A stretch of 64,000 nt of DNA. Source: Paracoccus beibuensis. GTDB taxonomy: Bacteria > Pseudomonadota > Alphaproteobacteria > Rhodobacterales > Rhodobacteraceae. The notes under the pieces are model-generated. The model saw only the letters and a list, made by a program, of their open reading frames with translations. It was not told the origin of the DNA and ran no database searches. Made by a program: the position numbers and the translations under genes. Below, one piece after another: positions 17,058 to 26,860 of the stretch (positions are counted from its first letter, which is position 1; each line of letters opens with the position of its first letter). The stretch covers positions 1 to 64,000 of the forward strand of contig NZ_JAOTBD010000020.1 in the NCBI RefSeq assembly GCF_026162625.1, read 5' to 3'.

Positions 17058-17119
17058 TTCGCAATGCGAATCCGCCCGCTATTTTAGCAGTAAATAAAGA
17101 ATTGGATTGTTAACAATCC
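17058..17119. promoter_or_regulatory. Two palindromes in the regulator/racemase divergent region
   Basis: TTCGCA-A-TGCGAA at 17058-17070 is a 13-base perfect palindrome with one central base. GGATTGTT/AACAATCC at 17104-17119 is a 16-bp perfect palindrome in an AT-rich stretch that is unusual for this DNA. GntR/FCD proteins bind short palindromes, so either or both could be operator sites for the divergent regulator. Confidence 0.55.
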
Positions 17120-17157
17120 GTGTTATCAATGTTGCGACTCACGACATGGAGAACCGG

Positions 17158-17850
17158 ATGAAACTGGTCGTCATCAACCCCAACTCGACCGTCTCGATGA
17201 CCGACAAGATCGTCGCTTCGGCCCGCGCGATCGCAGCCCCCGGCACGACGATCGAGGGCCGCACCGCCCACGGCGCCCCCGCCAGCATCGAAGGCCACTT
17301 CGACGAGGTCATGTCCGCCGCCCACCTTCTGCGAGAGGTGCAGGACGCCCGCGACGCCGACGCCATCGTCGTCGCCTGCTTCGACGATCCCGCCATCGGC
17401 GCCTGCCGCGAGGTGGCGACCGGTCCCGTCATCGGCATCTGCGAGGCCGCCGTGAAGGCCGCCAGCATGATCGCCACGTCGTTCTCCATCGTCACCACCC
17501 TGCCTCGGTCAGTCCCCGTGATCGAGGAACTGGTGCGCAAATACGGGCTGGACCACCAGTGCCGCCGCGTCCGCTCGGCGGCGATTCCCGTCCTTGCGCT
17601 GGAACAGCCCGGATCGAATGCACGACAGCAGGTCCGTGCCGAAATCCTGCGCGCCATCGAGGAGGACCGCTGCGAGGCGGTGGTTCTGGGATGCGCCGGC
17701 ATGTCGGATCTGACCGAATGGCTGAGCGTCGAGACCGGCATTCCGGTCATTGACGGCGTGACCGTCGCCACGAAACTGGCCGAGGCGCTGGTCGGCGCCG
17801 GGCTGAAGACGTCGAAGATCGGGGCCTACGCGACCCCCAACAAAAAGTAA
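17158..17850 (+). CDS. Aspartate/glutamate/hydantoin racemase family protein
   Basis: 230 residues, the usual size. The start INPNSTVSMTDKI is the hallmark of the hydantoin racemase branch. The two catalytic cysteines are in VACFDDPA (Cys 74) and VLGCAGM (Cys 179). These enzymes use a two-cysteine proton-relay mechanism without a cofactor; hydantoins and allantoin are known substrates. The ATG at 17158 is chosen because GGAG lies just upstream, although ATG at 17146 is in frame. An NCS1 permease follows 33 bp on, supporting uptake and isomerisation of a hydantoin or allantoin-like compound. Confidence 0.85.
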   Translation: MKLVVINPNSTVSMTDKIVASARAIAAPGTTIEGRTAHGAPASIEGHFDEVMSAAHLLREVQDARDADAIVVACFDDPAIGACREVATGPVIGICEAAVKAASMIATSFSIVTTLPRSVPVIEELVRKYGLDHQCRRVRSAAIPVLALEQPGSNARQQVRAEILRAIEEDRCEAVVLGCAGMSDLTEWLSVETGIPVIDGVTVATKLAEALVGAGLKTSKIGAYATPNKK

Positions 17851-17883
17851 GACAACAGCCAATCCTCAGACAGGGAGTCTGAC

Positions 17884-19248
17884 ATGACCTACTCGGAGAC
17901 GACCGCCGGCCTTGCGCCGGGCGCGGCCCATGCCGCCGGCGACAAGAAACTGGGCGAGGAAACGCTGGCCCCCCAGCAGGTGCGCATCATGGACCCATGG
18001 TCCTACCTGTTCGCCTGGTTGGGCGGCTGCGTGTCCATCGGCACATTCACGGTGGGATCGGGTCTGGTCGGCACCTTGAACCTTCTGCAGACCGTGCTGG
18101 CCATCGCCATCGGCTGTACGGTCATCGGCGTGGCGCTGATGATCAACGGCCGCGCGGGGCACAAGTACGGCATCCCGTTCATGGTGCAGGCACGTTCCGC
18201 CTACGGCTTCGGCGGAACACGCCTGCCCGCGCTGGTGCGATCGGTCCCGGCCATCGTCTGGTACGGCTTCCAAAGCTGGATCGGCGCCGGGGCGCTGAAC
18301 CTCGTCAGCGAAACGATGTTCGGCTATTCCAACATCTGGGTCTTCTTCATCGGCTTCCAGTTCCTGCAGATCGGTCTGTCGGTTCTGGGCTTCCACGGCA
18401 TCAAATGGCTGGAGAACATCGGCGCCGTCTTCATCATCGGCGCGCTGGTCTACATGTTCTTCAGCGTCATCGGCCGCTATGGCGACGCGATCAGCACCAA
18501 CTTGCTGCAGGCCGAAGGCACCTGGGGCGCACCCTTCTGGGGTGCAACAATGTTGTTCCTGGGCGTCTATTCGACAATGATGCTGAACGTGTCGGATTAT
18601 TCGCGCGAACTGCAGCACCGGGTCGGGTCGGGCAAGCAGGTGGCGATCTATGCCAATTCGATCCTGCCCGCCACGCTGTTCATGGGGCTGATCGGGTTGA
18701 TGGTTTCCAGCGCGACCGGCGAGGTCGACCCGATCCGCGTCTTCGCCAGCGCCGTCGAGAACAAGATCCTTCTGGTGGTCACGCTGCTGTTCATCGCTTT
18801 CGCGCAGGTGACGACGAACATCCTCAACAACGTGGTGCCGCCGGCCTACGCGATGATGGACGTCTTCAAGCTGCCCTTCAAGGCGGCCGCCGTCATCGTT
18901 GGCCTTCTGGCCTTCGCGACTTTCCCTTGGCTGCTGGTGCGTGACGAATCGGCGGCGGGGCTTGGGATCTTCATCCAGACCTACAGCGCCTTCCTGGGGC
19001 CGATCTTCGCGATCCTGGTGGTCGACTACTACGTCATCCGCCGCCAGACGCTGAACCTGGATCACCTCTACGACGCCGACGGCCCGTACCGGGGCGTGAA
19101 CCCGGCGGCGCTGATCGCGACGGTGATCGGCGTAGTGGCTGCTCTGTGGTTCTCGGCCGTCAGCTGGTATGCCAGCCTGATCCCGGCTGGCGTCAGCTAT
19201 TGGGCGCTGATGCAGTACATGCCAGCCGCGCGCCGCTTCCGCGACTGA
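17884..19248 (+). CDS. NCS1-family nucleobase/allantoin/hydantoin permease
   Basis: 454 residues with about twelve membrane segments. NCS1 features include RIMDPWSYLFAWLGGCVSIG, the VQARSAYGFGGTRLPALVRS loop and VWYGFQSWIGAGALNL. Members carry hydantoins, allantoin, uracil or cytosine with a sodium ion or proton. The neighbouring racemase-like enzyme makes hydantoin or allantoin the favoured guess. The ATG follows AGGGAGTCTGAC. A GC hairpin shortly after the stop is shared with the convergent glgP. Confidence 0.88.
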   Translation: MTYSETTAGLAPGAAHAAGDKKLGEETLAPQQVRIMDPWSYLFAWLGGCVSIGTFTVGSGLVGTLNLLQTVLAIAIGCTVIGVALMINGRAGHKYGIPFMVQARSAYGFGGTRLPALVRSVPAIVWYGFQSWIGAGALNLVSETMFGYSNIWVFFIGFQFLQIGLSVLGFHGIKWLENIGAVFIIGALVYMFFSVIGRYGDAISTNLLQAEGTWGAPFWGATMLFLGVYSTMMLNVSDYSRELQHRVGSGKQVAIYANSILPATLFMGLIGLMVSSATGEVDPIRVFASAVENKILLVVTLLFIAFAQVTTNILNNVVPPAYAMMDVFKLPFKAAAVIVGLLAFATFPWLLVRDESAAGLGIFIQTYSAFLGPIFAILVVDYYVIRRQTLNLDHLYDADGPYRGVNPAALIATVIGVVAALWFSAVSWYASLIPAGVSYWALMQYMPAARRFRD

Positions 19249-19254
19249 TCCGGC

Positions 19255-19278
19255 GGCCCCCGCTGCGACGCGGGGGCC
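19255..19278. terminator. Bidirectional hairpin between permease and glgP
   Basis: A perfect 9-bp stem (GGCCCCCGC with GCGGGGGCC) and a six-base loop lie between the two convergent stop codons. It can act in both directions; there is no long T tract on either side. Confidence 0.6.
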
Positions 19279-19283
19279 GGCCC

Positions 19284-21668
19284 TCAGGCGGTGATGGCCT
19301 GCGTGTCCCAGATGTCGCGCATATAGCCGCGGATCGTCCGGTCGGACGAGAAGAAGCCCGACCGCGCGATGTTCAGGGCTGCCATCCTGTCCCAGTCGGC
19401 CGTGTCGGCAAAGGCCCGGTCGACCTTCCTCTGCGTCGCGAAGTACGCGTCGAAGTCCGAGGCGACGAGGAACGGGTCGTCGTTCCAGGTCCGGTCCAGC
19501 AGCGAATAGTAGCTCTCGGCGCGTCCGAAGCGCCCTTCGGCGATCAGCTGCAGGGCGACCTTCAGGTCTTCGCTGGCCTCGATGGCGGCGCGGGCGTGAC
19601 CGTGACGGGCCTTTTCGGCCGCCGCCTCATCAGCCGTCAAGCCGAACAGGAAGAAGTTCTCGGGGCCGACCAGCTCGCGGATCTCGACATTGGCGCCGTC
19701 CAGCGTGCCGATGGTCAGCGCGCCGTTCATGGTGAACTTCATGTTGCCGGTGCCCGACGCTTCCTTGCCCGCGGTGCTGATCTGTTCGGACAGATCGGCG
19801 GCGGGGATCAGATCCTCGGCCATCGAGACGTTGTAGTTCGACGGATAGGCGATCTGCAGGAACTTCGACGTGACCGGATCGCTGTTGATGGTCGCGGCCA
19901 CGTCGTTGATCAGGTGGATCACCGACTTGGCCAACCAATAGCCGGGCGCGGCCTTGCCGCCGAAGATCTTGACGCGCGGCGCCCAGTTGCCGTTCGGATC
20001 GTCGTGGATTCGCTGCCACAGGGCGATTGCCTCCAGGATGTTCAGAAGCTGCCGCTTGTATTCGTGCATGCGCTTGATCTGAACGTCGAAGATCGCGTCA
20101 GGGTCGGCCTTCACGCCAAGGTCGGCCAGCAGCCCGTTCGACAGCCAGATCTTGTTCGCGCGCTTGGCCGCACGCAGGCTGTCGCGGAAGCCCGCGTCGT
20201 CGGCATGCGCCTCCAGCCCCTTCAGCTGGTCCAGATCGCTGGTCCAGCCGGTGCCGATGGTGTCGTCCAGCAGGCGCGTCAGCGACGGGTTCGACATGCG
20301 CAGCCACCGGCGCGGCGTGACGCCGTTGGTCTGGTTGACGATCCGGCCGGGGTGAAGCTTGTGCAGGTCGGCGAAAACGGTGTCCCTGACAAGGTCCGTG
20401 TGCAACGCCGAGACACCGTTCACCTTCCCCGACATGATGAAGGCCAGTTCGCCCATGTGCACCTGGTCGTTGTGGACGATGCCAACGTGGGCCGGACGGT
20501 TGGTCGTGTCGCGGTGGTCGTCGTCGATCATCTGGATGATCTGCATGTGGCGCGGCAGGATGCGGCCCATCAGCCACGTCGACCACCGCTCCAGCGCCTC
20601 GGGCAGCAGGGTGTGGTTGGTATAGTTCAGCGTCGCGCGCGCCAGGTCGCGGGCGCGGGCGAAGGGCAGGCCGTGGTCGTCCATCAGCAGCCGGATCAGT
20701 TCCGGCCCGGCAATGGCGGGATGCGTGTCGTTCAGCTGGATCGCCACCTTCTGCGGCAGCAGGTCCAGGTCGCCATGTTCGGCCAGGAAGCGGCGCAGGA
20801 TGTCCTGCAGCGCCGCCGAGGTCAGGAAATATTCCTGCTTCAGCCGCAGCTCCTTGCCGGACTCGGTCGTGTCATCGGGATAAAGAACCCGCGACAGCGT
20901 CCGGGCCAGCGCCTCGGGCTCGGCCGCGGCGGTATAGTCACCGGCATTGAAGCGCGGCAGGTCCAGAAGCGTCGTCGGATGCGCCCCCCACAGGCGCAGG
21001 CTGTTGGCCCAGTCCCCGCCCCAGCCGATGACAGGCGTGTCATAGGCGCGCGCGATGACGCTTTCGCCCGGCTGCCAGACGGCGCGGCCGTCGACCGTCT
21101 CGACATGGCCCTTGAACCCGATCCGATAGCTGTAGTCGATGCGCACGAATTCCCACGGGTGCGGCTGGTTCAGCCAGTCCTCGGGGCGTTCGACCTGCTG
21201 GCCGTTCTCGAAGCTTTGGCGGAAGAGGCCGTGTTCATAGCGGATGCCATAACCGAAGGCCGGGCAGCGCAGCGACGACAGCGACTCCATGAAGCAGGCG
21301 GCAAGTCTGCCGAGGCCGCCATTGCCAAGCGCGGCGTCGGGCTCGTTGTCCAGGATCTCCTGCTCGTCCAGGCCAAGCTGGGTCAGCGCCTCGCCCATGG
21401 CGGGTTCCAGCCGCAGGTTGATGATCGCATCGCCGAGGATGCGGCCGATCAGGAATTCCATCGACAGGTAATAGACGCGCTTGGCGCCCTGGTCGCGGGC
21501 AGCGCGGATCGCGTCGACCCAAGGGCCGACCATCAGGTCGCGCACCGCGAAGCTGACCGCCAGCCGCCAGTCGAAGACGGTCGCGAATTCCGGTCCCCGA
21601 CCCTGCGTATGGGTCAGATGGTACAGGATTTTCTCGCGCAGGTCCTGCGCCGAAGGTGCATGGGTCAA
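19284..21668 (-). CDS. glgP: Glycogen phosphorylase
   Basis: 794 residues, normal for bacterial GlgP. It removes glucose units from alpha-1,4-glucan ends as glucose 1-phosphate. Features seen: YYLSMEFLIGR near residue 67, ALGNGGLGRLAACF near 113, QLNDTHPAIAGPEL, VNQTNGVTPRRWL, and the pyridoxal-phosphate region EASGTGNMKFTMNGALTIGT, in which the Lys after M holds the cofactor. It follows glgX in the same direction after a 223-bp gap, so it may have its own promoter. Confidence 0.95.
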   Translation of the reverse strand: MTHAPSAQDLREKILYHLTHTQGRGPEFATVFDWRLAVSFAVRDLMVGPWVDAIRAARDQGAKRVYYLSMEFLIGRILGDAIINLRLEPAMGEALTQLGLDEQEILDNEPDAALGNGGLGRLAACFMESLSSLRCPAFGYGIRYEHGLFRQSFENGQQVERPEDWLNQPHPWEFVRIDYSYRIGFKGHVETVDGRAVWQPGESVIARAYDTPVIGWGGDWANSLRLWGAHPTTLLDLPRFNAGDYTAAAEPEALARTLSRVLYPDDTTESGKELRLKQEYFLTSAALQDILRRFLAEHGDLDLLPQKVAIQLNDTHPAIAGPELIRLLMDDHGLPFARARDLARATLNYTNHTLLPEALERWSTWLMGRILPRHMQIIQMIDDDHRDTTNRPAHVGIVHNDQVHMGELAFIMSGKVNGVSALHTDLVRDTVFADLHKLHPGRIVNQTNGVTPRRWLRMSNPSLTRLLDDTIGTGWTSDLDQLKGLEAHADDAGFRDSLRAAKRANKIWLSNGLLADLGVKADPDAIFDVQIKRMHEYKRQLLNILEAIALWQRIHDDPNGNWAPRVKIFGGKAAPGYWLAKSVIHLINDVAATINSDPVTSKFLQIAYPSNYNVSMAEDLIPAADLSEQISTAGKEASGTGNMKFTMNGALTIGTLDGANVEIRELVGPENFFLFGLTADEAAAEKARHGHARAAIEASEDLKVALQLIAEGRFGRAESYYSLLDRTWNDDPFLVASDFDAYFATQRKVDRAFADTADWDRMAALNIARSGFFSSDRTIRGYMRDIWDTQAITA

Positions 21669-21891
21669 TGTCGGCCTCGTCGGCTGAAAGGTAAGTTACG
21701 GCAACCAGGCGCGGCCGCGTTTCCGATACCGGGTTGCCGCAGGCCTGCCGGCGTCGGAAACGTCCGCCGTCTAGCGGTGCCCTGTTGCCAGCCTTCCGGC
21801 TGATTGGGAAGTCAAACATTGGTGCTGAGCGGAATTCGCGCGGAGGTTGTGGCATTCCGGCCCAGGGGCGCCGGGCGCGGCAGCGCCGGCA

Positions 21892-23970
21892 TCAGTCCAT
21901 CGGGCAGAGGACGAAGGCCACCACGCTTTCCGCCGCAATCGGTTCCACCGCGATGGCGGGAAAGTCAACTTCGCCGTCCGCCGCGCTGTCCAGACGGCGG
22001 TGCCATTGGCCGTCGGGCGCGTCGGGCAGGTGAACCCGCGCGTCGGAGCCGTTGTTGATGACGACGAACACCGCCCCCGGCAGCGCGGCATAGGGGGGCG
22101 TGCCACGCGCCATTCGCATCTCTGCCGCCAGCAGGCGGCCGTCGGGGTCGTTCCAGTCGGCGGGCGTCATCGGGTGGCCGTCGGCGCGGCGCCAGAAGAG
22201 GTCGGGCAGGCCATCCTGTTCGCGCGGCTGGCTGTGCAAAAACCGCTTCTGGCGCAGGATCGGATGCGCCTGGCGAAACGCGATCACGCGGCGCACGAAG
22301 TCCAGGAAGACCGGATCGACGTCGTCCCAGTCCACCCAGCCGATGGGGTTGTCCTGGGCGTAGGCGTTGTTGTTGCCGCCTTGGGAGTTGCCCAGTTCGT
22401 CCCCCGCCAGCAGCATCGGGGTGCCCTGCGACAACAGAAGCGTCGCGACCAGGTTGCGGCGGCGGCGGTTGCGGCGGGCGCGGATGGCGGGGTCGGCACT
22501 CGGCCCCTCGACCCCCATGTTGTCCGACAGGTTGTGGTTGTGGCCGTCGCGGTTCTCCTCGCCGTTGGGCTTGTTGTGCTTGTCGTTGAAGCTCACGGTG
22601 TCCATCAGCGTGAACCCGTCATGCGCGGCCACGAAGTTGACGGAACTGCTGGCCGCCCGCCCGTCGTGGTCGAAGCGCGCGGCCGATCCGGCGACGCGCT
22701 TGGCAAGCTTGCCTATCAGCCCCGGATCGCCGCGCCAAAAGCCGCGCACCTGGTCGCGGAAGCGGTCGTTCCATTCGGCGAAGGGCGCGGGATAGGCACC
22801 CAACTGGTATCCGCCCGGCCCGATGTCCCACGGCTCGGCGATCAGCTTGACGCGGTTCAGGACCGGGTCCTGGCGGACGGCGCGGAAGAACGGCCCGTCG
22901 CGGTCGAACTCTCCCCCAGTGCGGCCCAGCACGGAACACAGGTCGAAACGGAACCCGTCCACATGCATCACCTGCACCCAGTATCGCAGGCTGTCCATGA
23001 CCAGCCGCAGCGCGAAGGGGCTGTCCAGGTTCAGGATGTTGCCGGTGCCCGCATGGTTCACGTAAAAGCGGCGGTCTTCCTCCAGGCAATAATAGGCCGC
23101 GTTGTCCAGGCCGCGGAACGACAGCGTCGGCCCCAGCTCGTTGCCTTCGGCGGTGTGGTTGTAGACCACGTCCAGGATCACCTCGATCCCGGCCTTGTGG
23201 AAGCGTGCGACCATCTGCTGGAACTCGGCGATGTCGCGGCCCCGCAGATAGCGCGGATCGGGCGCGAAGAAGCCGTAGGACATGTAGCCCCAGTAGTTCG
23301 TCAGCCCCCGGTCGGTCAGGAAGCGGTCGTCGGCGAAGGCATGGACGGGCAGCAGCTCGACCGCGGTAATGCCGAGGCGGACCAGGTGGTCCAGCACCGG
23401 CTCTGACGCCATGGCGGCAAAGCTGCCCCGTCCCGCGATGTCGGCACGCCCTGCGGTCAGCCCCTTCACATGCGCCTCGTAGATCACCGTCTCGGTCATC
23501 GGGCGGCGTATCGGACGGTCGTCGTTCCAGGTGAAGGCAGGGTCAACCACCACCGATTTCGGCACGTAATGGGCGCTGTCGCGGCGGTCGAAGGACAGGT
23601 CCTCGTCCGCATGGCCGGCACGATAGCCGTAGAGCGCGTCATGCGCCGCGGGCTTACCGGTCAGCTGCTTGGCATAGGGGTCGACCAGCAGCTTGTTGTG
23701 GTTGAAGCGGTGCCCCTCTTGCGGGCGATAGGGGCCGTGAACGCGATAGCCGTAGCGTTGGCCGGGGCGCAGCCCCTCCAGATAGCCGTGCCAGACATGG
23801 CCTTCGCGCTCTGGCAGATCGATGCGCGTCTCGCGGTTCTTTTCGTCGAAAAGGCACAGCACCACGCGTTCGCCATGCTGGGAAAACACCGCGAAGTTCA
23901 CGCCTGCCCCGTCGAAGGTCGCCCCAAGCGGCGTGGGGTGCCCGGCCGAGATGCTGAAGCGGTCGGTCAT
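21892..23970 (-). CDS. glgX: Glycogen debranching enzyme (GlgX, isoamylase type)
   Basis: 692 residues. An N-terminal CBM48-like domain (GHPTPLGATFDGAGVNFAVF) precedes the GH13 barrel. Conserved regions visible are DVVYNHTAEGNELGP (I), DGFRFDLCSVLGR (II, catalytic Asp), LIAEPWD (III, catalytic Glu) and VAAHDGFTLMD (IV). It cleaves alpha-1,6 branches of phosphorylase-limit glycogen. The start overlaps the glgA stop as ATGA, so it is translationally coupled in a glgC-glgA-glgX order. Confidence 0.94.
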   Translation of the reverse strand: MTDRFSISAGHPTPLGATFDGAGVNFAVFSQHGERVVLCLFDEKNRETRIDLPEREGHVWHGYLEGLRPGQRYGYRVHGPYRPQEGHRFNHNKLLVDPYAKQLTGKPAAHDALYGYRAGHADEDLSFDRRDSAHYVPKSVVVDPAFTWNDDRPIRRPMTETVIYEAHVKGLTAGRADIAGRGSFAAMASEPVLDHLVRLGITAVELLPVHAFADDRFLTDRGLTNYWGYMSYGFFAPDPRYLRGRDIAEFQQMVARFHKAGIEVILDVVYNHTAEGNELGPTLSFRGLDNAAYYCLEEDRRFYVNHAGTGNILNLDSPFALRLVMDSLRYWVQVMHVDGFRFDLCSVLGRTGGEFDRDGPFFRAVRQDPVLNRVKLIAEPWDIGPGGYQLGAYPAPFAEWNDRFRDQVRGFWRGDPGLIGKLAKRVAGSAARFDHDGRAASSSVNFVAAHDGFTLMDTVSFNDKHNKPNGEENRDGHNHNLSDNMGVEGPSADPAIRARRNRRRRNLVATLLLSQGTPMLLAGDELGNSQGGNNNAYAQDNPIGWVDWDDVDPVFLDFVRRVIAFRQAHPILRQKRFLHSQPREQDGLPDLFWRRADGHPMTPADWNDPDGRLLAAEMRMARGTPPYAALPGAVFVVINNGSDARVHLPDAPDGQWHRRLDSAADGEVDFPAIAVEPIAAESVVAFVLCPMD

Positions 23971-25388
23971 TCGGCCCCGGTCAGGCTGCGATAGAGATCC
24001 GCATAGGCCCGGGCGGAATGGGACCAGCCCACGGGCTGCGCCATTGCGTTCCGCTGCAGCTGGGACCAGCTGTCGCGGTCCCGATAGAGCGCGCCAAGCC
24101 GCGAAAGCGCATTGCAGAGCGCATCCGCAGTGACCGGCGAAAACTGCACTCCTGTCGCCACCGCCTGGGCCAAGGCGGCGGGCGAGGCGTTGATGACCGT
24201 GTCGGCCAGACCGCCCGTCAGCGCCACGACCGGAATGGTCCCATAGCGCAGCCCGTACATCTGCGTCAGCCCGCAGGGTTCGAACCGCGACGGCACCAGG
24301 ATGGCGTCGCCACCCGCGATCAGGCGATGCGAGAACGGCTCGTCATAGCCGATGCGGACCGACACGTTAGGGTCCTCGCCAGCCTGGCGGAACGCATGTT
24401 CCAGCCCCGGATCGCCCGACCCGAGCACCGCCAGCTGTCCGCCTTGGTCCAGGATGTCGGGCAGGATCTGAAGCACGAGGTCCAGCCCCTTCTGGTGCGT
24501 CATGCGCGACACGATGACATAAAGCGGCCCCTCGGCCTGGGGCAGCCCCAGTTCGGCCTGAAGGGCAGCCTTGGCGGCGACCTTGCCCTCGGGGCTGTCA
24601 TAGCGGGCGATGGCGGGGTCGGTCGCGGGGTTCCAGGCGCTGTCGTCAATGCCGTTCAGGATGCCGTGCAGGACGTGGCGGCGGTGCTGCATCACGCCTT
24701 CCAGCCCCATGCCGAACTGAGGGGTCATCAGCTCTTCGGCATAACTGGGCGACACGGTCGTCAGCGCATCCGCCCCCATCAGCCCGGCCTTCAGGGCCGA
24801 GATCGAGCCCCAGAACTCGTACCCCTCGGTATGAAAGCGCCAGGGGTCCAGGCGCAGGGACTGCACCCGGCCGGGATCGGTCGAGCCGTTGAAGGCGATG
24901 TTGTGGATGGTCAGCACCGTCGGTCTGTGCCCGCCCATCTGGCGCATGTATTCGGTGACAAGACCCGCCTGCCAGTCGTGGCCGTGCAGCACCTGCGGAT
25001 GCCAGTCGCCAGCGCCATGCACCGTAACATGCGCGCCCATCCAGGACAGGGCGGCGAAGCGTTCAGGGTTGTCGGGCCAGTCGCGCCCGTTGGGGTCGAT
25101 ATACGGCCCGCCCGGCCGCGCGAACAGGTGGGGCGCATCGATCGCCAAGATGTCCAGCCCCGCCGCCCGCCCTTGGACCAGCCGTGCGCCACCCCCGAAC
25201 AGGTCGTCGAACCAGCCGACCCGCTGCGCATCCGACAGCGCGCCCATCACCGCCGGATAGCCCGGCAGCAGGACACGCATCCGCACCCCTTGGCCCGCCA
25301 GCGCCCCGGGCAGCGCCCCCACGACATCGGCGAGGCCGCCGGTCTTGACCAGCGGCGCGCATTCGGACGCAACGGACAGAACCTGCAT
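23967..25388 (-). CDS. glgA: Glycogen synthase
   Basis: 473 residues, the family norm. It extends alpha-1,4-glucan from ADP-glucose (GT5). The N-terminal ASECAPLVKTGGLADVVGAL contains the KTGGL ADP-glucose motif near residue 15. HGHDWQAGLVTEYM and the C-terminal VPSRFEPCGLTQMYGLRYGT with the catalytic Glu are present. The ATG is fixed by overlap with the glgC stop (TGATG); a longer upstream frame lies inside glgC and is a shadow. Confidence 0.94.
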   Translation of the reverse strand: MQVLSVASECAPLVKTGGLADVVGALPGALAGQGVRMRVLLPGYPAVMGALSDAQRVGWFDDLFGGGARLVQGRAAGLDILAIDAPHLFARPGGPYIDPNGRDWPDNPERFAALSWMGAHVTVHGAGDWHPQVLHGHDWQAGLVTEYMRQMGGHRPTVLTIHNIAFNGSTDPGRVQSLRLDPWRFHTEGYEFWGSISALKAGLMGADALTTVSPSYAEELMTPQFGMGLEGVMQHRRHVLHGILNGIDDSAWNPATDPAIARYDSPEGKVAAKAALQAELGLPQAEGPLYVIVSRMTHQKGLDLVLQILPDILDQGGQLAVLGSGDPGLEHAFRQAGEDPNVSVRIGYDEPFSHRLIAGGDAILVPSRFEPCGLTQMYGLRYGTIPVVALTGGLADTVINASPAALAQAVATGVQFSPVTADALCNALSRLGALYRDRDSWSQLQRNAMAQPVGWSHSARAYADLYRSLTGAE

Positions 25389-26647
25389 CACGACGACGCC
25401 GCCCGACGGTCCAGCATGTCCTGCGTGATCAAGGTGACGCCCCTTTCGCTGACGCGAAACCACTTCGCGTCGTCCTGCGGATCCTCGCCCACGACCAGCC
25501 CTTCGGGGATGACGACGCGGGAATCGATCACCACGTTGCGCAACCGCGCGTGGCGCTGGACCGTGACATGCGGCAGAACGACCGCATGGTCCAGGATGGC
25601 ATAGCTGTTCGTGTGCACCTTGGTGAACAGCAGCGAATCGCGGATCTCGGTCCCCGAGATGATGCAGCCACCCGACACCATCGAGGAAATGGCGATCCCG
25701 CGCCGGTCTTTCTCGTTGTGGATGAACTTGGCGGGCGGCGTGCTTTCGGAATAGGTCCAGATCGGCCAGTCCGTGTCCCACAGGTCCAGTTCGGGCGTGA
25801 AGTCGGTCAGGTCGATATTGGCGCTCCAGAAGGCGTCGATGGTGCCCACGTCCTTCCAGTAGGCCGGCCCGCCATCCGTGCGCACGCAGGATTCGTCGAA
25901 GCGGTGCGACATGGCCTTGCCGTTCTTCACGATGTCCGGGATCAGGTCGGTGCCGAAGTCGTGGCTGGAATTCGGGTCCTGGGCGTCGCGCAGCAGCAGG
26001 TCGCGCAGAAAGGGCCAGCTGAACACATAGATGCCCATGGACGCCAGCGCCTTGTCGGGATGGCCCGGCATCGCGGGCGGATCGGCGGGCTTTTCCAGAA
26101 ACGACAGGATGCGGCCCTGGTCGTCCACGTCCATGACGCCAAAGGCGGTTGCTTCTTCCCGCGGAACCGTGAGGCAGCCGACGGTCACGTCGGCGCCGCT
26201 GTCCAGATGCTCGCAGAGCATGATCTCGTAATCCATCTTGTAGATGTGATCGCCCGCCAGGATGATGACGTAATCGACGTCATAGTCGTCGACGATGTCG
26301 ATGTTCTGCGTGACGGCATCGGCCGTGCCGCGATACCAATGCTCGCCCTCGATCCGCTGGCTGGCGGGCAGGATGTCCAGGAACTCGTTGCGTTCGGCCC
26401 GGAAGAAGTTCCAGCCGCGGTGACAGTGGCGGATCAGGCTGTGCGCCTTGTATTGGGTGGCGACCGCGATCTTGCGGATGCCAGAGTTCATGGCGTTGGA
26501 CAGGGCGAAATCGACGATCCGCGCCTTGCCGCCGAAATGGACCGCGGGCTTCACCCGCCGGTCGGTCAGTTCCTTCAACCGGCTGCCGCGCCCTCCCGCC
26601 AGAACGAAGGCCATGGCCCGCCGTGTCACACGCTGCGTTTCCGCCAT
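25388..26647 (-). CDS. glgC: Glucose-1-phosphate adenylyltransferase
   Basis: 419 residues. It makes ADP-glucose from glucose 1-phosphate and ATP, the committed step of glycogen synthesis. The nucleotidyltransferase motif [20 protein letters not shown] is near the N terminus, with [12 protein letters not shown] and the glucose-1-phosphate site [10 protein letters not shown] left-handed beta-helix tail ([22 protein letters not shown]) carries the allosteric region. The start has a GGGGAGGATGTT leader. It is the first gene of the glycogen operon. Confidence 0.95.
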   Translation of the reverse strand: MAETQRVTRRAMAFVLAGGRGSRLKELTDRRVKPAVHFGGKARIVDFALSNAMNSGIRKIAVATQYKAHSLIRHCHRGWNFFRAERNEFLDILPASQRIEGEHWYRGTADAVTQNIDIVDDYDVDYVIILAGDHIYKMDYEIMLCEHLDSGADVTVGCLTVPREEATAFGVMDVDDQGRILSFLEKPADPPAMPGHPDKALASMGIYVFSWPFLRDLLLRDAQDPNSSHDFGTDLIPDIVKNGKAMSHRFDESCVRTDGGPAYWKDVGTIDAFWSANIDLTDFTPELDLWDTDWPIWTYSESTPPAKFIHNEKDRRGIAISSMVSGGCIISGTEIRDSLLFTKVHTNSYAILDHAVVLPHVTVQRHARLRNVVIDSRVVIPEGLVVGEDPQDDAKWFRVSERGVTLITQDMLDRRAASS

Positions 26648-26860
26648 CTGAACATCCTCCCCAAGAACATCTTCGATACTAACGACCTTGGCCCCGACAG
26701 CGCCGCCACCGGGGCGAACATTTTTTTCCCAAGCCGCCCCGACCCCACCTTAGCGGTGCCGCAAGGTGCCGCAATGCCCCTCATTGCCCGACCGCCTTTG
26801 CCATCCCGCGCCGCTCGTGGTTGACTGGCGGCGAATCCCTTGCATCCGAAAGGTGACGAC

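Noticed and set aside
19146-21803. An 885-codon plus-strand frame
   Set aside because: Antisense to glgP and overlapping the end of the permease gene. No recognisable domain; glgP motifs are complete on the other strand.
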